Assembly: GCA_021397835.1 (NCBI GenBank)
Contig: JAJFZO010000866.1
Location: forward strand, 69,501-133,500
Source of the DNA: Moringa oleifera
Lineage: Eukaryota; Streptophyta; Magnoliopsida; Brassicales; Moringaceae
Direction of reading: 5' to 3'
Length of the DNA stretch: 64,000 bases
Shown: positions 1-12,843 of the stretch, piece after piece
Position numbering within the stretch: position 1 is the first letter of the stretch
How the letters are laid out: each line of letters opens with the position of its first letter
The notes under the pieces: model-generated
What the model was told of the DNA's origin: nothing
The model's input: only the letters and a program-made list of their open reading frames with translations
Databases searched by the model: none
Made by a program: the position numbers and the translations under genes

Positions 1-73
1 CCCCAATGGTGGTTGCTTTTCCCCATCTTTAGGTGACAAAGGAGAAGGGAATTGAAAAGCTGTTTAGTTTGTC

Positions 74-1894
74 TCATATTCGGATTGCACAGAGAACGAT
101 AACACCATAAAAACAAGTCTTGCGTAGAAGAGTAATATCAGAAGAAACCCGGCTTTCAAAGCGCTTGAACAGTTGCTCAGAGAGATAGGGACCGAGGTAG
201 GCCTCCACAATGGGCCTGAGCGTGGCACGGACCAAGTTGGCTTTGGCTCTGCCATAGGAAACCGGATCCCTCATCCACTCTTCTTGCTTCTCCTTTGAGT
301 GCTCCACTATCCTCTTGTACTCCATTCTTTCTATCTCAAATCCACCGCATCTCTTTATTGCCCACTCTACCTCCTCAATGCTTCTCATGTATGCCGGAAT
401 GTTGAACCCGTCTCTCGTTTCCTCGTCTATCAAACCCTTCATTCCGACCAAAACAGGGAAGAGAGAAATTAATTGATTCTCATGCTTACATAGCTATTGC
501 TTACTCATAATACGAATTACTTTATTAAGCTGCAGTAGTAGAAGTAAGGGCAAGAGAAATTAAGCAGCCCCCCTCCCTCTATCAGAAGGAACCTTAAATG
601 ATCAATAGCAACAAGATATAATAACCGCAACCGCCCAATACCCAATCATCTACAACGCTCTGAGACATGAGTAGAAAGCAAAGGAGAGGGGGGCGGGCGC
701 GCGCTCACACACACACACATATATACAGTGTTTGGGATTTAAGTTAAAGGATATAAGCATATGCTGACAGTAAACTGCACCTCATTCAATAAGTCTTGCC
801 AAGCCTGATCCATGGAAGTGGTGAATGGATGCTTCGCTCTTGAGTCAGGATCACCTAATTGATTTTCCGGCTGCTGAGATCCAGGTCGTCCTCCCATGAG
901 TAGAAACAACAATCCTCCTTGTACCATCTCTTCTCTTCTGCATCTCAAGAAGTCTTCCAAGTCCTTCTCCGACTGTTTAGAGTATGCTTCCACAACCTCC
1001 TTCTTTGCTCCTTCGATCCACGCCCTTCCTTTGTTCCAGGCCGGGGATCCTTTATCGAACACAGCATCTGGTATCTATCATAGTTTATAGAACAGGATAA
1101 CAAAATTTATGTACATAACTTGAAGCAGCCTGGAAGCAAAAAGAATCTTTGGTTTCCCTATTGAAGATGCACGACTATGAGATTGTCAATGGAATAGTAA
1201 TTTTCATAGGTGACCGAGAAACAAAAATTTCCCAAAAAAATTATGCATATATGTATATATATGTCAGTGCGTGTGTATATATGTACCTATGTATTTGCGT
1301 ATGCCTATGCATTTTTTATGAGAGTATTACCTGGGAGAGCCAATGCAAGGCACTTAAGCTAACTGCAACATGAAGCTTTCCTTTGGGAAATAGGCGATGA
1401 TAAAATGATCCAGGCACACCAGCAGCATAGTAGCGCCTGCTTTTGTTGTCAGAAAACATGCTTCCAAGTGACCTGAAGAGAGAATTAAAATCATTGGAAG
1501 GGAGATCAGAAAAGAAGGCCTCGAATTCGGGCTCGAAGCCGCACTTGCTGACATATAGCTGGTTCAAGCTGTCAACGACCATGTCGATTGTAGCCAAGGT
1601 GTTGTACCCAGTTGCACAACCCAAGTCAGCAATCCTCAGAGAGTCTGCCTCCTCCTTGGAGTTGAAGAAAACTTTCATGGACTGGATAGCAGTTAAGAGC
1701 AATGGTTTACACAGAGTGATTGCAGAAGCAGGAGCTTCGGAGTTCCTAGCGTAGCTACCATCATCATCACCGCCTTGCATACAGAGAACTCTGTGAAGCC
1801 CTCCTGTCCGTGGCTGACAATTCTTCATGGAGTATTTGTTCGGCTCTAGAGTCTGTCGGGTAGCTGACATAGTTATCGAACTGGAAGAATCCAT
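74..1894 (-). CDS. SABATH family S-adenosylmethionine-dependent carboxyl methyltransferase
   Basis: Three exons on the minus strand: 1331-1894, 781-1074, 74-436 (564+294+363 nt, 406 residues plus TGA), all phase 0 with GT/AG borders. SABATH enzymes transfer a methyl group from SAM to the carboxyl of small acids such as salicylate, jasmonate, IAA, gibberellins or loganate, giving methyl esters in the cytosol. Visible: the family N-terminal motif MQGGDDDGSYARNS (39-52), SAM-binding loop DLGCATGYN (90-98), FFSDLPSNDFN, GVPGSFYHRLFP and the aromatic substrate motif LHWLSQ just before intron 1. The C-terminal half has GLIDEETRDGFNIP and LFKRFE. The roughly 38 residues before the MQGG motif are longer than usual; Met23 is an alternative start. 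The substrate cannot be read from the sequence; the SDLPSNDFN/LHWLSQ pattern recalls IAMT/GAMT-like members, but this is inference. Confidence 0.9.
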
Positions 1895-1954
1895 CTCTAT
1901 TGATGTAAAATCCAAGAGAAGATGGAACAAGAGCACGATGATGATTTTCTAGGG

Positions 1955-1967
1955 GAAGATATATAGG
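1955..1967 (-). promoter_or_regulatory. Probable TATA box of the SABATH gene
   Basis: On the minus strand this reads CCTATATATCTTC, a good plant TATA element about 65 bases upstream of the chosen ATG at 1894. The spacing leaves a short 5' UTR. This is sequence inference only. Confidence 0.4.
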
Positions 1968-2530
1968 CAGGAAATATTGGGAGCTAGGTAGAAGAAGTTT
2001 TAAGGCACTAGCTATTAGTTTAGTTAGTGTTGCCTTAGTACTGTCCGAAGGCATAAGAAGGAACAAACACGTATCTACATATATATCAGCACAATGCAAA
2101 TGAGTTGGTTATGGTCCCACAAAAGCCACAAAGAGAAACTAAAAATGGGGAAGGGAGAGCTTTCCTATGTGTTTTGCTTCTTGGTATACCAAGATATACT
2201 TTGCCTCTATGATTAAATGTCATTACTGGTGCTGGGGATTGCTAAAGTAATTAACCACAAGAACCAAATTAGTGCTTGGGGTAATCATGAGAAACTCCAA
2301 AGTGAAATTATTCTGGGAAAGCAATGGGGATAGATTTCAACTTTCACATAATTGTAAGAACTTAGAAGGTAACGTGGTTGGCCATAGTTTTGGTGTCAGT
2401 ATCCAGTGAGATCTCTGAAATTGCATGTCATATGACCAACAAACATGGCTTTATATATGCAATATAGCAATAAGCGATGTTGGTTAGGTTGCCAAGATAA
2501 TTCATATAAGCAATTCAAAGAAAAAAAAAA

Positions 2531-2561
<31 letters not shown>

Positions 2562-5291
2562 TGTTTTCTTCCCAGTTGAAGTACTGAATTAATAAAACTA
2601 CGGAGATTTGTGAAATGTAAGCGTATGATAGAATATTATGACCTCGAAAAGGACGGGTGAGAGCCGTTAAATTAACAGTGTGAAGTAGTTTTAGAAAATG
2701 TTTACAGGTTGTAGGAGGGGACCCAGAATTGATGGAGCCCTTGCTTTCCTTTTAGACCAAGGGTCACCACTGATGCAGCTAGCTCCATGATCTCCCACGG
2801 GCCTCTTCTCTTTCGAGTCATTATTCTTCCCCTTACATTATTGTCATTGTTATTTTTCACATGAGAAAACGGCGTTACATATTATGATCTTTCATTGAAA
2901 GCAAAAGGACGTGGAAAGAGGCAAAAAGTGGGGAAGGGGGCCGGGGACCAGGGAGCGGGGAGGGTGCTGTGTTGCCTATTGCCAAAGGGATGGAATCCCT
3001 CATGTTTCATCCTACATTGTCCATATAATCTCATTGACTGAGGGAATTAACAAACTGCAAAAACTGCTCCAGAAGAATAAAAGCAAGTGTTTGATGGATT
3101 AGATTAGGAGGTGAAGGTTCCATTATTCCATTGGTTCAAAGAGTCAGATGCAGTGATGGTGCATGCCATAATGACACAATCATAAAGAGTAAAATAAAAT
3201 GAAGCACACAACCCTTGATGGGTAGGGGATAAGTGTTATCATAGTACAAGATGCTTAAAGCTTAAAGCAGCAATTCAGGACAATCATTAATAAGTGGGAT
3301 GCATATTCAAAAAAGCGTGCCAGAAAACTTTAGAGTTTGATATGGGGTTCAAGATGAAAATAAAAGAGAGGAATGTGGCCCTTAATAGATCCCTCGAGAA
3401 GTGACGAGTTGTCATGCACAGTCCATACGGGTAAGTGGGGTTTTTTGAGGGGGGGTGGTGTTAACTGGTAAGCATCAGCCATCACATACCAAGGGTGGTC
3501 CACTTGGGATGACAATCACAGGGTCTTCCCTGACGAATGAACTTAGCTAGCTAGCTTGCATACAGAATAAACCCACTTACAATGCGGCATATTTAGCAAA
3601 TTAATAATTGATATGGGAGTAGCAACTAGCTATGGTGAGGATGATCGGGTGTGGCTTTTTTATCCTTTCTTTCCATAAGTAAAGAAGACTGAAACGGTTT
3701 CCTAGGGAAGGGGAATTGAGCTAGCAATGTGAAAGACGACCCCTACCTATCTTTTTAGTGAAGAGGCCTGGAGTCTGAAGGGCTTTCTTTATGTTATGGG
3801 GACTAACAGCAGAGGAGACCATGCCTGCAGGAGCAGAACCCCACCTCGATCATGTTGACTCAAAGTCTGAAGTGAAATCCAGTTTTCTTCTTCACAGTTT
3901 AGATATCTCCATCATTCATTCATTCGTTCGTTCAGCAGTTGGGAGTGTCTGTCAGACAATCCCTCCCGAGGTGTTGCTATCGGCATTGCTGTGACCCATC
4001 TGTAAACCCTCTTCCTTTCCCTCTTCTCGAGCCCGGGCCCCGGGGTCCCTCGAACATCACTCGCACCAAAAAGATATCGAAAACTACTCCACTTCCGCAT
4101 CTTCGCATCCCATCTCTCATTTATCACCACTCACTCAATTTCACCTTGTGTCCACTTTCACCTCACTCTCTTTTTCAACTTTGCTCTCAAATATTTTGGA
4201 CCCAACGGAACCTTGAGGGAGGATCCAAAAAACGATGTTGCATGTCTCCATCACCTTTTTGTACCCGCCTCATTGAAAACAAACAAAGATAATCCCACAT
4301 GAAACTGAACAAACCTTTGGTCAAAAGTCTCCAATCAAACACTACTGCCCCTTTTAGAGCCATAGTCTGATTGGGATACAGACTCATTTTCAAATTCATT
4401 CATAAATTCTCTTTTTACATTCTACTTACACGACCCCCCTCTGAATTGCCATTCCTTAAAATGGCTCTTTTCAAAATGCCAACAAAACAAGGTTCAGACA
4501 TTAAATATATTTACTACAGTAAACCCTTTCCTTATTCATCTACTGAACACAAATGGAGGGGTCAGATCCCTAGACAAACAGGAGCAGCCATGGATGGGTT
4601 CATCTCTGAAGTCCTATCTTTTTAAATTTTTATCTTCACCCCAGCCACTAGAACCACTCAGGTATAATTGCATCTTAATACCAACTTGCTCGCTCCTGCA
4701 ATTTTATCAAGTTGACTGACTGTATCGCCCGCCCCAGAATCAATCAATTTTTCCTTTTGTTGATCATGCAGATGATCACACAATTACAACCACAAAAACC
4801 TGCAGCAACAGCCTCAGTCCCACTCCCATTATGCAACATAAAGAAAAATCCCGGCTAAAAGATAACAGAGAAAAATATGCATCAAGCACAAAATGATGGG
4901 ATGTTGAAATATTTCTCAGAACTTTCCTCTGAATTTAAGAATGTAAAAGTTAAACAACTCCTGCAATTTTATAAACACATGAAACAAGAACTTATTATGT
5001 GCATTATTAGAAATGTAACTGAAGGTGCCACACTATTAACTTGACAATTACAAGTAGCTAGTTTGTTTTCTGTTATTGCCCAGTTGAAATTAAACTTGGC
5101 AAGTATCTCCGAGATTTCTCTGCTAATCAGACAGATAAAAAATCGGTTTATTTTCAGACCTGAATCAGGGAAGAAGAGAAAATTACAGAACACAAATTGC
5201 ACACACTGACCAAACACCTACTTGCTGCTCAGAAGCAAACATAAGAGTATGGAATATTTATTTCAGCTAACTCCCCAAACGTCGCCCCCAT
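1968..5291. other. Intergenic region between SABATH and PURA1
   Basis: About 3.3 kb without a supported gene. It holds the upstream region of the SABATH gene and the 3' UTR of PURA1 (near 5000-5291). A poly-A run followed by a (TA)n repeat lies at 2520-2561. The open frames here are short and have no recognisable motifs. Confidence 0.6.
2531..2561. repeat. (TA)n microsatellite
   Basis: Alternating TA run directly after an A-rich tract. It is a typical plant AT microsatellite. Confidence 0.9.
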
Positions 5292-8200
5292 TCATCTTTG
5301 AGGGGTTTCAACTGTTCGAACATTTGCACCAGTCATTCCTTCAATGCGATCTTTTGTAATCTCCACAAAATGACCTACTATTTCATAAAATTGCTTTAAA
5401 CCTGACAACGGAAGAATGATGGATGACCTATCAGAACCTGCAACCTGTAGTTAAAATACCAGTTCAAACTATATTCGATCAAATTTAATCACCCAGTGAT
5501 GGTCAACACCATACAAGCTCAGTAGCTTACCTCAGATATCCTCAGAAAATGACCCCTATTGTTGCTTCCCAGATCAAAGAAGAATCTTTTCTGATCAGCT
5601 CTGATTACCTTTGAAACCCCCATGTTACCAATTTCATCCTGAGCCGGCAGTTCAACTGACCTGTCTACATTCAATTCAGTAGATGGGGCAGGATGGCTAC
5701 TGTGTCCAGATATGAAGCCAGCCCCTACATCATCTGAGAGTCCAACTAAACTTTCTGAGGTTTCAGAAGTTTGCTGTCCACAAAGTATTAAGTCGAGGGA
5801 AGGGGGGGGTAGATGAAGACAAAGTGAGACTTGTCAGACAAAAGCTAAAATTTTCAGGCAGAAATAAAAATGGAGGATTTATGCATGGACCACCACGCCA
5901 CCTGATTGCGCAACACAAAAAGCCTAGATGCTTCATTAATCTCCCTCAAAATGTTCCTGAAAGCTGCCCAACCTTCATCACGGGGACTTCCTGCAGGAAC
6001 AATAATGGTACTGCGGTTCCTACTAACAGATGCCTCTGACACCTACACAATAAATGTATTAGAGCGTATGATCATAAAGAACAAAGCATAAACTCTGATA
6101 TTACATTTCCAGTTCAAACAATTAGAGACTCCAAGGAAGAATACAACAAAAAGTCACCCAAGTAACTTGAAGCAAGATAACTCAAATTAGATGTCCCATA
6201 TCATGATCACATCAGGAAAAAAGGGATTACAACACACTAACTTCCCATACAGAGACAACAAGATTGGCCAATCAACACATAACTGCACTTAAAATCTTGT
6301 CAATCTAAACATAGGGGGAAAAAAAATAACAGTGATTTTGATACCAAAAGAAGGAGATAATGTCAAATATTATATATCAACCGGAAAAAATATCATTGCA
6401 AGATCTCCTAGTTGCAGTGACAACAGGCCCAGGAACAGCAAAAGGATATTTCCGGCACTAGAAGATACTTGGAATCCAAGTATCAACAAGTGTGTATCAC
6501 AATTTATAATCCAAAGGTCATTGGTCATATTCACCAAATCTTTAACATATTGCTTCAAAGAATTACTTGAGATTTTATGAAGAGATATAAAACTTCAAAA
6601 AGCTTATTACAGCCATACCAAGATCCCTTCTAGTTCTTCTTCCTGGGTCAATGTCATCAGTTGTCTCACATGCAGTTCAAGGAATCATAAGAAACAAGAA
6701 AGTTCTCAAATGATGCGATTGATAATCTGTCTCCCAACCTTTTACTCCTTCACATTCTCTCAGCCAATGAGCACAGCTTGTACCCCCTTCCAGAGAGTGT
6801 GGACCGAGTCAGTATAAAATAGTTGCACCCATATGCCTCTTGAGACTTCCACTATTTCTAAATAGGATTGGGTGTAGTGGCTCCTACAAAGACTACTCTA
6901 CCACTTTAGAACACAACGAGGTACATCTGATCATTCCGTTGAGAATAATGGGTAGAACTGCCTTTCTCTATCTCACCATACAGGGGCTTCACGAGCAGTT
7001 TCTTTTTTTTTGCTTCTTTCCCTTTTTGGCTTTTTTGTTTTGATAATCATATTGACTTCATTAACGTAGAACAGGTAACTGTGGAAGATCATAATTATAA
7101 CAACAAGAAAAACCCTGTTTGGGTGAGGAGCCTCTGAGCTTAATTAAGTAGCAAAATACTCGAATACTACATTCTGAACCCTTTATTACCAAAATAACCA
7201 TAATATTGGTTAGAGACATATGCCATTAAATGCATAAGAGGATTTTATTTTTGAAAGCTATCTCTTATCTAAAACACCCATTGATTATCAAAAGGCTTAT
7301 TCTTTTGTCTAGTTGCAACAAGGCACAATATCAAAAACTATATCATTCCAGAACCAAAACTAGAAAACATGTTCTGTGAATGCAATTTTAGTAGAACCTT
7401 CGCAAATTCTGGTGCCTGGTTGGCCAGATAACTATAGCTTTGGATGCTCACTCGTTGTGGTTAATTAGCAACTGAAAGAAAAATACTTTAACTACCACTA
7501 TTTTGAAGATGCCTTGGATTTCATTTATCTACTAAATGGGATAGCTAGAAATGCTATCCTTCACTCCTGAACTCCTTTACCTGAAGACAGTATCTTTGAA
7601 CAATATCATTTTTCTGTGACATTTTAAGATCTATTTATGTAAAAGCTTTAAGTGTTCTGTTAAGAACAACAGTCTATGTACTAATAGGAATGTTTATGCA
7701 ATCAGCTTTTTAGTTTGTTCTATTTAGGCTTTTCTTTGGGGCTCCTTTCCCTGTTATGTTTCAGTACCTTCTTTGGAGTTAGTTCACTAATTCATTCCCT
7801 CTCCTCTGAGAAAATGGATAAAGGAAAAGGGAGAAACCATCTAGTGGTCTCATATAATGTACTCTGAAGCAACCATGCAACCCTAAGTATTATCCAACTA
7901 TCAGTTAAACCAACCAACATCATTTCTTCTTCTAATAGGAGTTTACATATGGGGTGCAACCCACTGCAAGTATGGTTAGAGGTTAGAGATTTCTATAAAA
8001 TCTAAATAATCCACCTAATTACAAAAGATATCCTTGACACCCAAAGTTTTAGAAGCTGTATCCATTTGTCACTAAACAACTCAATCCGTGTCTCTATCCC
8101 CTCAAAAACCTTGTTATTTGTTTTTCACTATACAATCCAAAATATAATCAGGGAGACCAAGCTACATATCTTCTTTCTCGGCTTAGAAACTCTCAATCCT

Positions 8201-10128
8201 GTCCATGCTTTCAAATCCCACCCACAGACCCCCTGGCCACCCCGAAGAGGCCCAAAATAGTAAGACTCCTCTCCCAAACCTGTTGAGTCCAGTTGCACCA
8301 CAAAAGGATGTCATTTGTCCTCCTGCTCCTCACACAAAATGCTTTTCCTATGTCTCTATCCAACATTTACTCTGTTCCAGCTCTACCTAGGATAAGGTAC
8401 AATACAAACGATAAATACCTAAGAAAGGGAATATAACGATTGTGAGGGACGTCTCTTCAAGGTGTTATCTGTTTTACATTATCAATCATGTACTGTTGTA
8501 TCATGTTGCCTGAGATCTTTGATCTCTTATATACCAAACAAATAACTATTTCTCTCTAGGCATAATCATAATGTGCTTCCTTCCATAAAATAATTATCAC
8601 TAAAATGGTCTCTAGAGCCCTTCAACGTGTAGCTTCAATGGATGATCGCCACAGAAAGATTCCAATTTATTACTCTTACCAATCACTAACAACATCATTA
8701 TAGAAGGTCAGGTTCACCATTTTGGTCCATAAAGATAAGATTTTACCAAGACCTGACCAAAAAATACAGCAAAGCCTTTAAAGTCACAAGGCATTGCAAT
8801 GACTCACAGCAATTACCTTAATATAGAAGCATATTTAAAAGAAAACTAAGAACACAAAGAACAAACAAGCAAGAGGCTCAATGGAAAGTATCTTCATGGC
8901 ATGTGGATAACAAAGCGCACCACGGAAAAAGAATTTCAAGAAAACAACGATAACAATTAAAATAAGCAATACAGTCAAAGAGCATTCACTCTATCACCTC
9001 TTTTTAGATGAACAGAAACCAAGGTACAAGAAGAGCCAACCAGCAGCAGTGGATCCCAGAATCAAAATATCTATTGACAGATATGAGAAATATTATTTTT
9101 GCTTTGACCATCAAACAGCTAAGCTCAACACAGACCCTGAGACAACCTATGAAACTTTGGCCAACTAGAAAAAACATTCAAAATATATTTGATATCCGGC
9201 ATCATGAAAATAACTCATCACTAAGTTTTTACCTTGCTTCAAATAGTATTAACTCATACTCAAATGAAGAAAATTTAAACAGTAGGCAGAGCAGGCCTGA
9301 GTTCGAAAGAACATAAAAAGGTTATCTGGTATTACAACTCACCCTCTTTGCAAGAGAGTGAGCACCTGAAATAGGAAATTAATTTCAGACAGATAAGGAA
9401 CAAAAATTAAAAAATGCCCCCTAGGCCCATACTTTAATGCCATAATCTAATTTGAAAGAACTGCTATATCTAAACTCCCTTCATTACAATGCCGACTTCT
9501 AACGGAAAAAGGCCAAATGAAACAAAGGAACATTGCATGCGGCAGAAGCAGAAAAATAGAAAACAAATGAGAGTACTTGGCATCAGTCATGTAATTGAAA
9601 GGAGGTGGGTAAGCTAAGAAGAAAAAGGGAGCACCGGGCAGGGTTGGGGTGGGGGTTGGTGGTACCTTCAAGAAGCGACCCCTCCTGTTCTCACCAATAT
9701 CAAAGTAGAAGACCTGAGGAACCAAAAAAAATAGTAAGAAGTGAGAACAGAGTAGAAGGAGAGGGACAGTGAAATGAAAACAGGAAAAATGACTGAAAAG
9801 AAGAGAGGGAAGGGACTACCTTGGTGTCCAGCTGCAATTCCTTGCTGAAGAGGTCGTGATCGTCGGAGTTAACATAGTAATTGAAGAGGTCAAGGAACCA
9901 GGAGATGCCGGAGAAAGGAACGATGATGGTGGACCGGGTTGCCGAAGTCTTCTCGGAGATTTTTAGATAGCGGCCGCGAGGGTTTTCCTTGAGATCAAAG
10001 TAGAAGAGTTTGTGCTCTACCTGCAGCGTCTTACACACAAGCTCCACGTCGTTACCTGCTCCTCCGCCCGTGGCTCCTGTTGGTCCTGTTGCTGCTGCGG
10101 GTGCTACTCCTCCTGAACTGCCTTCCAT
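5292..10128 (-). CDS. PURA1: Transcription factor Pur-alpha (PURA1)
   Basis: Five exons: 9820-10128, 9666-9713, 5902-6042, 5531-5773, 5292-5444 (894 nt, 297 residues plus TGA), all phase 0. Pur-alpha proteins bind purine-rich single-stranded DNA and RNA; plant members are linked to promoter elements such as telo boxes and to RNA binding. Three PUR repeats are visible. Repeat I has LFYFDLKENPRGRYLKISE with STIIVPFSGISWFLDLF. Repeat II has VFYFDIGENRRGRFLKVSE, split over exons 2 and 3. Repeat III has KRFFFDLGSNNRGHFLRISE with SSIILPLSGLKQF, split over exons 4 and 5. The N-terminus is Gly/Ala-rich and the C-terminus ends in TPQR, as in known plant PURA proteins. Exon 3 uses the weak donor CAG|GTGGCG. 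Intron 2 (6043-9665) is 3.6 kb and holds a LINE relic. Confidence 0.95.
8020..8345 (-). mobile_element. Degenerate L1-type LINE 3' fragment inside PURA1 intron 2
   Basis: On the minus strand a broken reading frame gives DILLWCNWTQQVWERSL and then KVFEGIETRIELFSDKW after an in-frame stop. These match the C-terminal zinc-finger region (zf-RVT) and the tail that follow the reverse transcriptase in plant L1 elements; the same HILLxCxWxRQ pattern recurs at 41324-41539 and 26630-26665 here. No reverse transcriptase core was recognised at this site. It lies in the same orientation as the host gene. Confidence 0.55.
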
Positions 10129-11145
10129 CCTATCTGCTCTCTTTTATTCTTCACTAGCTCAGTCTGTTCCCCGTTTTAATAGGCACGCAGACCCATCGAT
10201 CGGTGGAATAATCAATCAATCAACGAACCGATCAATCTCTAGGAACTGACGGATAGCTTGGATTTCGATGTATTGAGCTAATTTAGCTTTGAAAGAAAGG
10301 AACAATTTTGGGAGCTATGGAGAGCGGTAGCAATAGATCTGACAGGTAATAGGTGTTAATGCAATATGACGAGGTGGAAGTAATAGGGTTTGGGGGAGTG
10401 GGAGGAGGAGGAGGAGGAGGAGAAAGAAAAGAAGAGGAAGAAGAGATAATGGTGAATTTGCACCAAGGCCAAGTAATAGCAGTAAGTCCGATATTGATAT
10501 TCATGGCTCCTTTTTAACGCCTTACTTAGTAGTTCTATCCCTCTCTCACCCAACCCAAGGCCACTCTCCCTTACCATCTCAACCAAATCGCGTTTTTTAC
10601 GCTATTTTCATTTTGGCTTTTGGTTTTTGTTTGTGGCGTTGACGTTGGCTTTGGCTTGGCTTGGCATTTTGCTTCTTTTGCTCACACATAGTCACTTTGG
10701 CATCCGCAGTAAATCTGGCATCAACTCTACTTACTCCTCTGTTTACGCCCTCTCTCTTTTGCTTTCTGCGCACACCCTTCCTCTCCCCCCAACCCATAGG
10801 CCCCAAAAGGGTCAAAGTATTGACAAATCATCCTTGGGCTTTGTGTCAGCCTGGTTGACTTTCAACAAGAAAGCTTCTTTCTTTCTTGCTTTCTTACTTC
10901 TTACTGCTCAGTTTTCTTGCCAAACACACAACGGGATGGGATATAAATATTAGGAGTTCTTGCTCTTCAGAAAGGCCCCTCCTGTCCTCCTCCTCTAAAT
11001 CCATCTTCAATTCCTTTGATAAACAACCAAAGAACCAGAAAATGGCGCTAGCTATAATTATATACACACAATTTTTCGTGCTGCTGATATTATTGTACTG
11101 TCTTTTACCTGACATAGCACTACTGATTAGTTCTGTGCAGTAATT
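10129..11145. other. Divergent intergenic region PURA1 / PPR gene
   Basis: About 1 kb between two divergent genes. The PURA1 side has a GGA/GAA-rich stretch at 10398-10444, which is CT-rich in the PURA1 sense and probably 5' UTR or promoter. The other side holds the PPR promoter. The open frames here are low-complexity and unsupported. Confidence 0.6.
10942..10949 (+). promoter_or_regulatory. Probable TATA box of the PPR gene
   Basis: TATAAATA about 200 bases upstream of the ATG at 11146. No other element was resolved. Confidence 0.4.
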
Positions 11146-12843
11146 ATGACAAGTTTCAAACGATGCTGTTGTAAGCTATTAGCTGCGGATGAAGTGCTAC
11201 GGCCAAAATTAAGATCCCCGCCACGGCTGCTACAAACCAGACTTCTGATATCAGGGACAGCTCCTCATTTACTCGACTCCTTGCTAAAGCAGTGTTCCAA
11301 CCTCAAAAGCATACAGCAAATGCATGGGTTCATGGTCTCTAGGGGCCTCGATCATGACAACCTCTTCCTGAGCCAATTCATCGATGCCTGCTCCACGCTT
11401 GGCTTCTTCAAATACGCCTATTTGGTTTTCACCCACAAACCGCACCCTAACACATATCTCTATAACACCATGATTAGGGCTCTCTGTCAGGCTAACTCTA
11501 ATGTAGAAGCTGTCCTTCTCTACAACAAAATTCGAGCTGTGGGCTTGCGGCCAGACACGTATTCATTCCCTTTTGTACTAAAGGCTGTTGCTCGATTATC
11601 AGTGATTGAACTGGGGAGAGAGATTCACTGCCAAACCGTGCCCACTGGCTTGGACTCTGACGTTCATGTCATCACCGCTCTTGTTCAAATGTATTCGTAT
11701 TGTGGATGCCTGAGCGATGCCCACAAGCTGTTTGATGAAGTGAGCATAAGAGATGTGGCCCTTTGGAACGCGATGATTGCTGGTTACTCCAAGGCTGGTG
11801 AGGTAGACAAAGCCCAGCATTTGCTGCACCTTATGCCTCACTGTCAGAGGAATGTTATTTCTTGGACTTGTGTGATTGCTGGGTACGCTCAGATGGACCG
11901 GCCAGATGAAGCCATCGCAGCCTTTAGGTGTATGCAGGTTGAAAATGTGGAACCTGATGAAATCGCCATTTTGGCGGCACTCTCAGCTTGCGCTCGTTTG
12001 GGTGCCCTTGAGTTGGGGGAATGGATTTACAACTATGTCAATAAGCATGGATTGAATAAAACAGTTCCTTTTAACAATGCGCTTATTGACATGTATGCAA
12101 AGTCAGGAGAGATAGGAAAGGCTTTACAAGTGTTTGAGAATATGAGGATGAGAACTGTCATAACTTGGACCACTATAATTGCTGGATTAGCTCTTCATGG
12201 GCTTGGCAGAGAAGCTCTTGCGATGTTCACCCGCATGCAAAGGGAGGGGATTAAACCAAATGGCGTTACTTTCATAGCAATCCTTTCTGCCTGTGCCCAT
12301 GCTGGATTGGTTGAGTTGTGTGCCTGGTATTTCAGCACCATGAGATTAATGTATGGGATTAAACCAAAGATTGAGCACTATTGCTGCATGGTCGATGCAC
12401 TTGGTCGTGCTGGTTTTCTCCTTGAAGCACAAGAACTAGTTAGAAGGATGCCATTTGAGGCCAATGCAGCTATATGGGGATCCATCCTTGCTGCTTCTAA
12501 TCTTCATGGAGAGCTGGAGCTTGGAGAGCATGCTCTGCAGCACCTGATAAAGTTCGAGCCCCAGAATGGTGGAAGTTATTCACTTTTATCTAATATATAT
12601 ACTTCTCTTGGGAAGTGGAATGAATCCAGCATGGTAAGGAAGTTGATGAGGGATACAGGTTACCCAAAGATACCAGGTGGAAGTTTCATTGAAATGAATA
12701 ACAGAGTTCATGAATTTATTGCAGGAGACACATCACATCCTCAGTTCAGTAGGATTAATTATATCCTTCAGGAGATGGATGAGCAGTTGAAGAGCACTCC
12801 ACAAAAGGAGTATGGTGAATCACTTGAACTTGATGAGGGGTAG
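11146..12843 (+). CDS. PLS-type pentatricopeptide repeat protein, E+ subclass
   Basis: A single exon of 565 codons, as usual for this family. PPR proteins of the PLS class bind organellar RNA one base per repeat and guide C-to-U editing or other maturation in mitochondria or plastids. Repeats are visible from about residue 90 onward: PNTYLYNTMIRALC, RPDTYSFPFVLKAVARL, ALVQMYSYCGCLSDAHKLFDE, ALWNAMIAGYSKAGEVDKA, EPDEIAILAALSACARLGAL, ALIDMYAKSGEIGKALQVF, KPNGVTFIAILSACAHAGLV and HYCCMVDALGRAGFLLEA. The E motif follows (WGSILAASNLHGELELGEHA) and then an E+ segment (FIEMNNRVHEFIAGDTSHPQ). There is no DYW deaminase domain, so editing would need a partner supplied in trans. The basic N-terminus (about 45 residues) suits an organellar transit peptide. 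Resemblance to Arabidopsis At5g56310 is recalled, not tested. Confidence 0.93.
   Translation: MTSFKRCCCKLLAADEVLRPKLRSPPRLLQTRLLISGTAPHLLDSLLKQCSNLKSIQQMHGFMVSRGLDHDNLFLSQFIDACSTLGFFKYAYLVFTHKPHPNTYLYNTMIRALCQANSNVEAVLLYNKIRAVGLRPDTYSFPFVLKAVARLSVIELGREIHCQTVPTGLDSDVHVITALVQMYSYCGCLSDAHKLFDEVSIRDVALWNAMIAGYSKAGEVDKAQHLLHLMPHCQRNVISWTCVIAGYAQMDRPDEAIAAFRCMQVENVEPDEIAILAALSACARLGALELGEWIYNYVNKHGLNKTVPFNNALIDMYAKSGEIGKALQVFENMRMRTVITWTTIIAGLALHGLGREALAMFTRMQREGIKPNGVTFIAILSACAHAGLVELCAWYFSTMRLMYGIKPKIEHYCCMVDALGRAGFLLEAQELVRRMPFEANAAIWGSILAASNLHGELELGEHALQHLIKFEPQNGGSYSLLSNIYTSLGKWNESSMVRKLMRDTGYPKIPGGSFIEMNNRVHEFIAGDTSHPQFSRINYILQEMDEQLKSTPQKEYGESLELDEG

Noticed and set aside
10627..11143. Leu/Ser-rich frames (108 and 85 codons) before the PPR gene
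   Set aside because: They lie in a CT-rich promoter and leader region with no recognisable domain.
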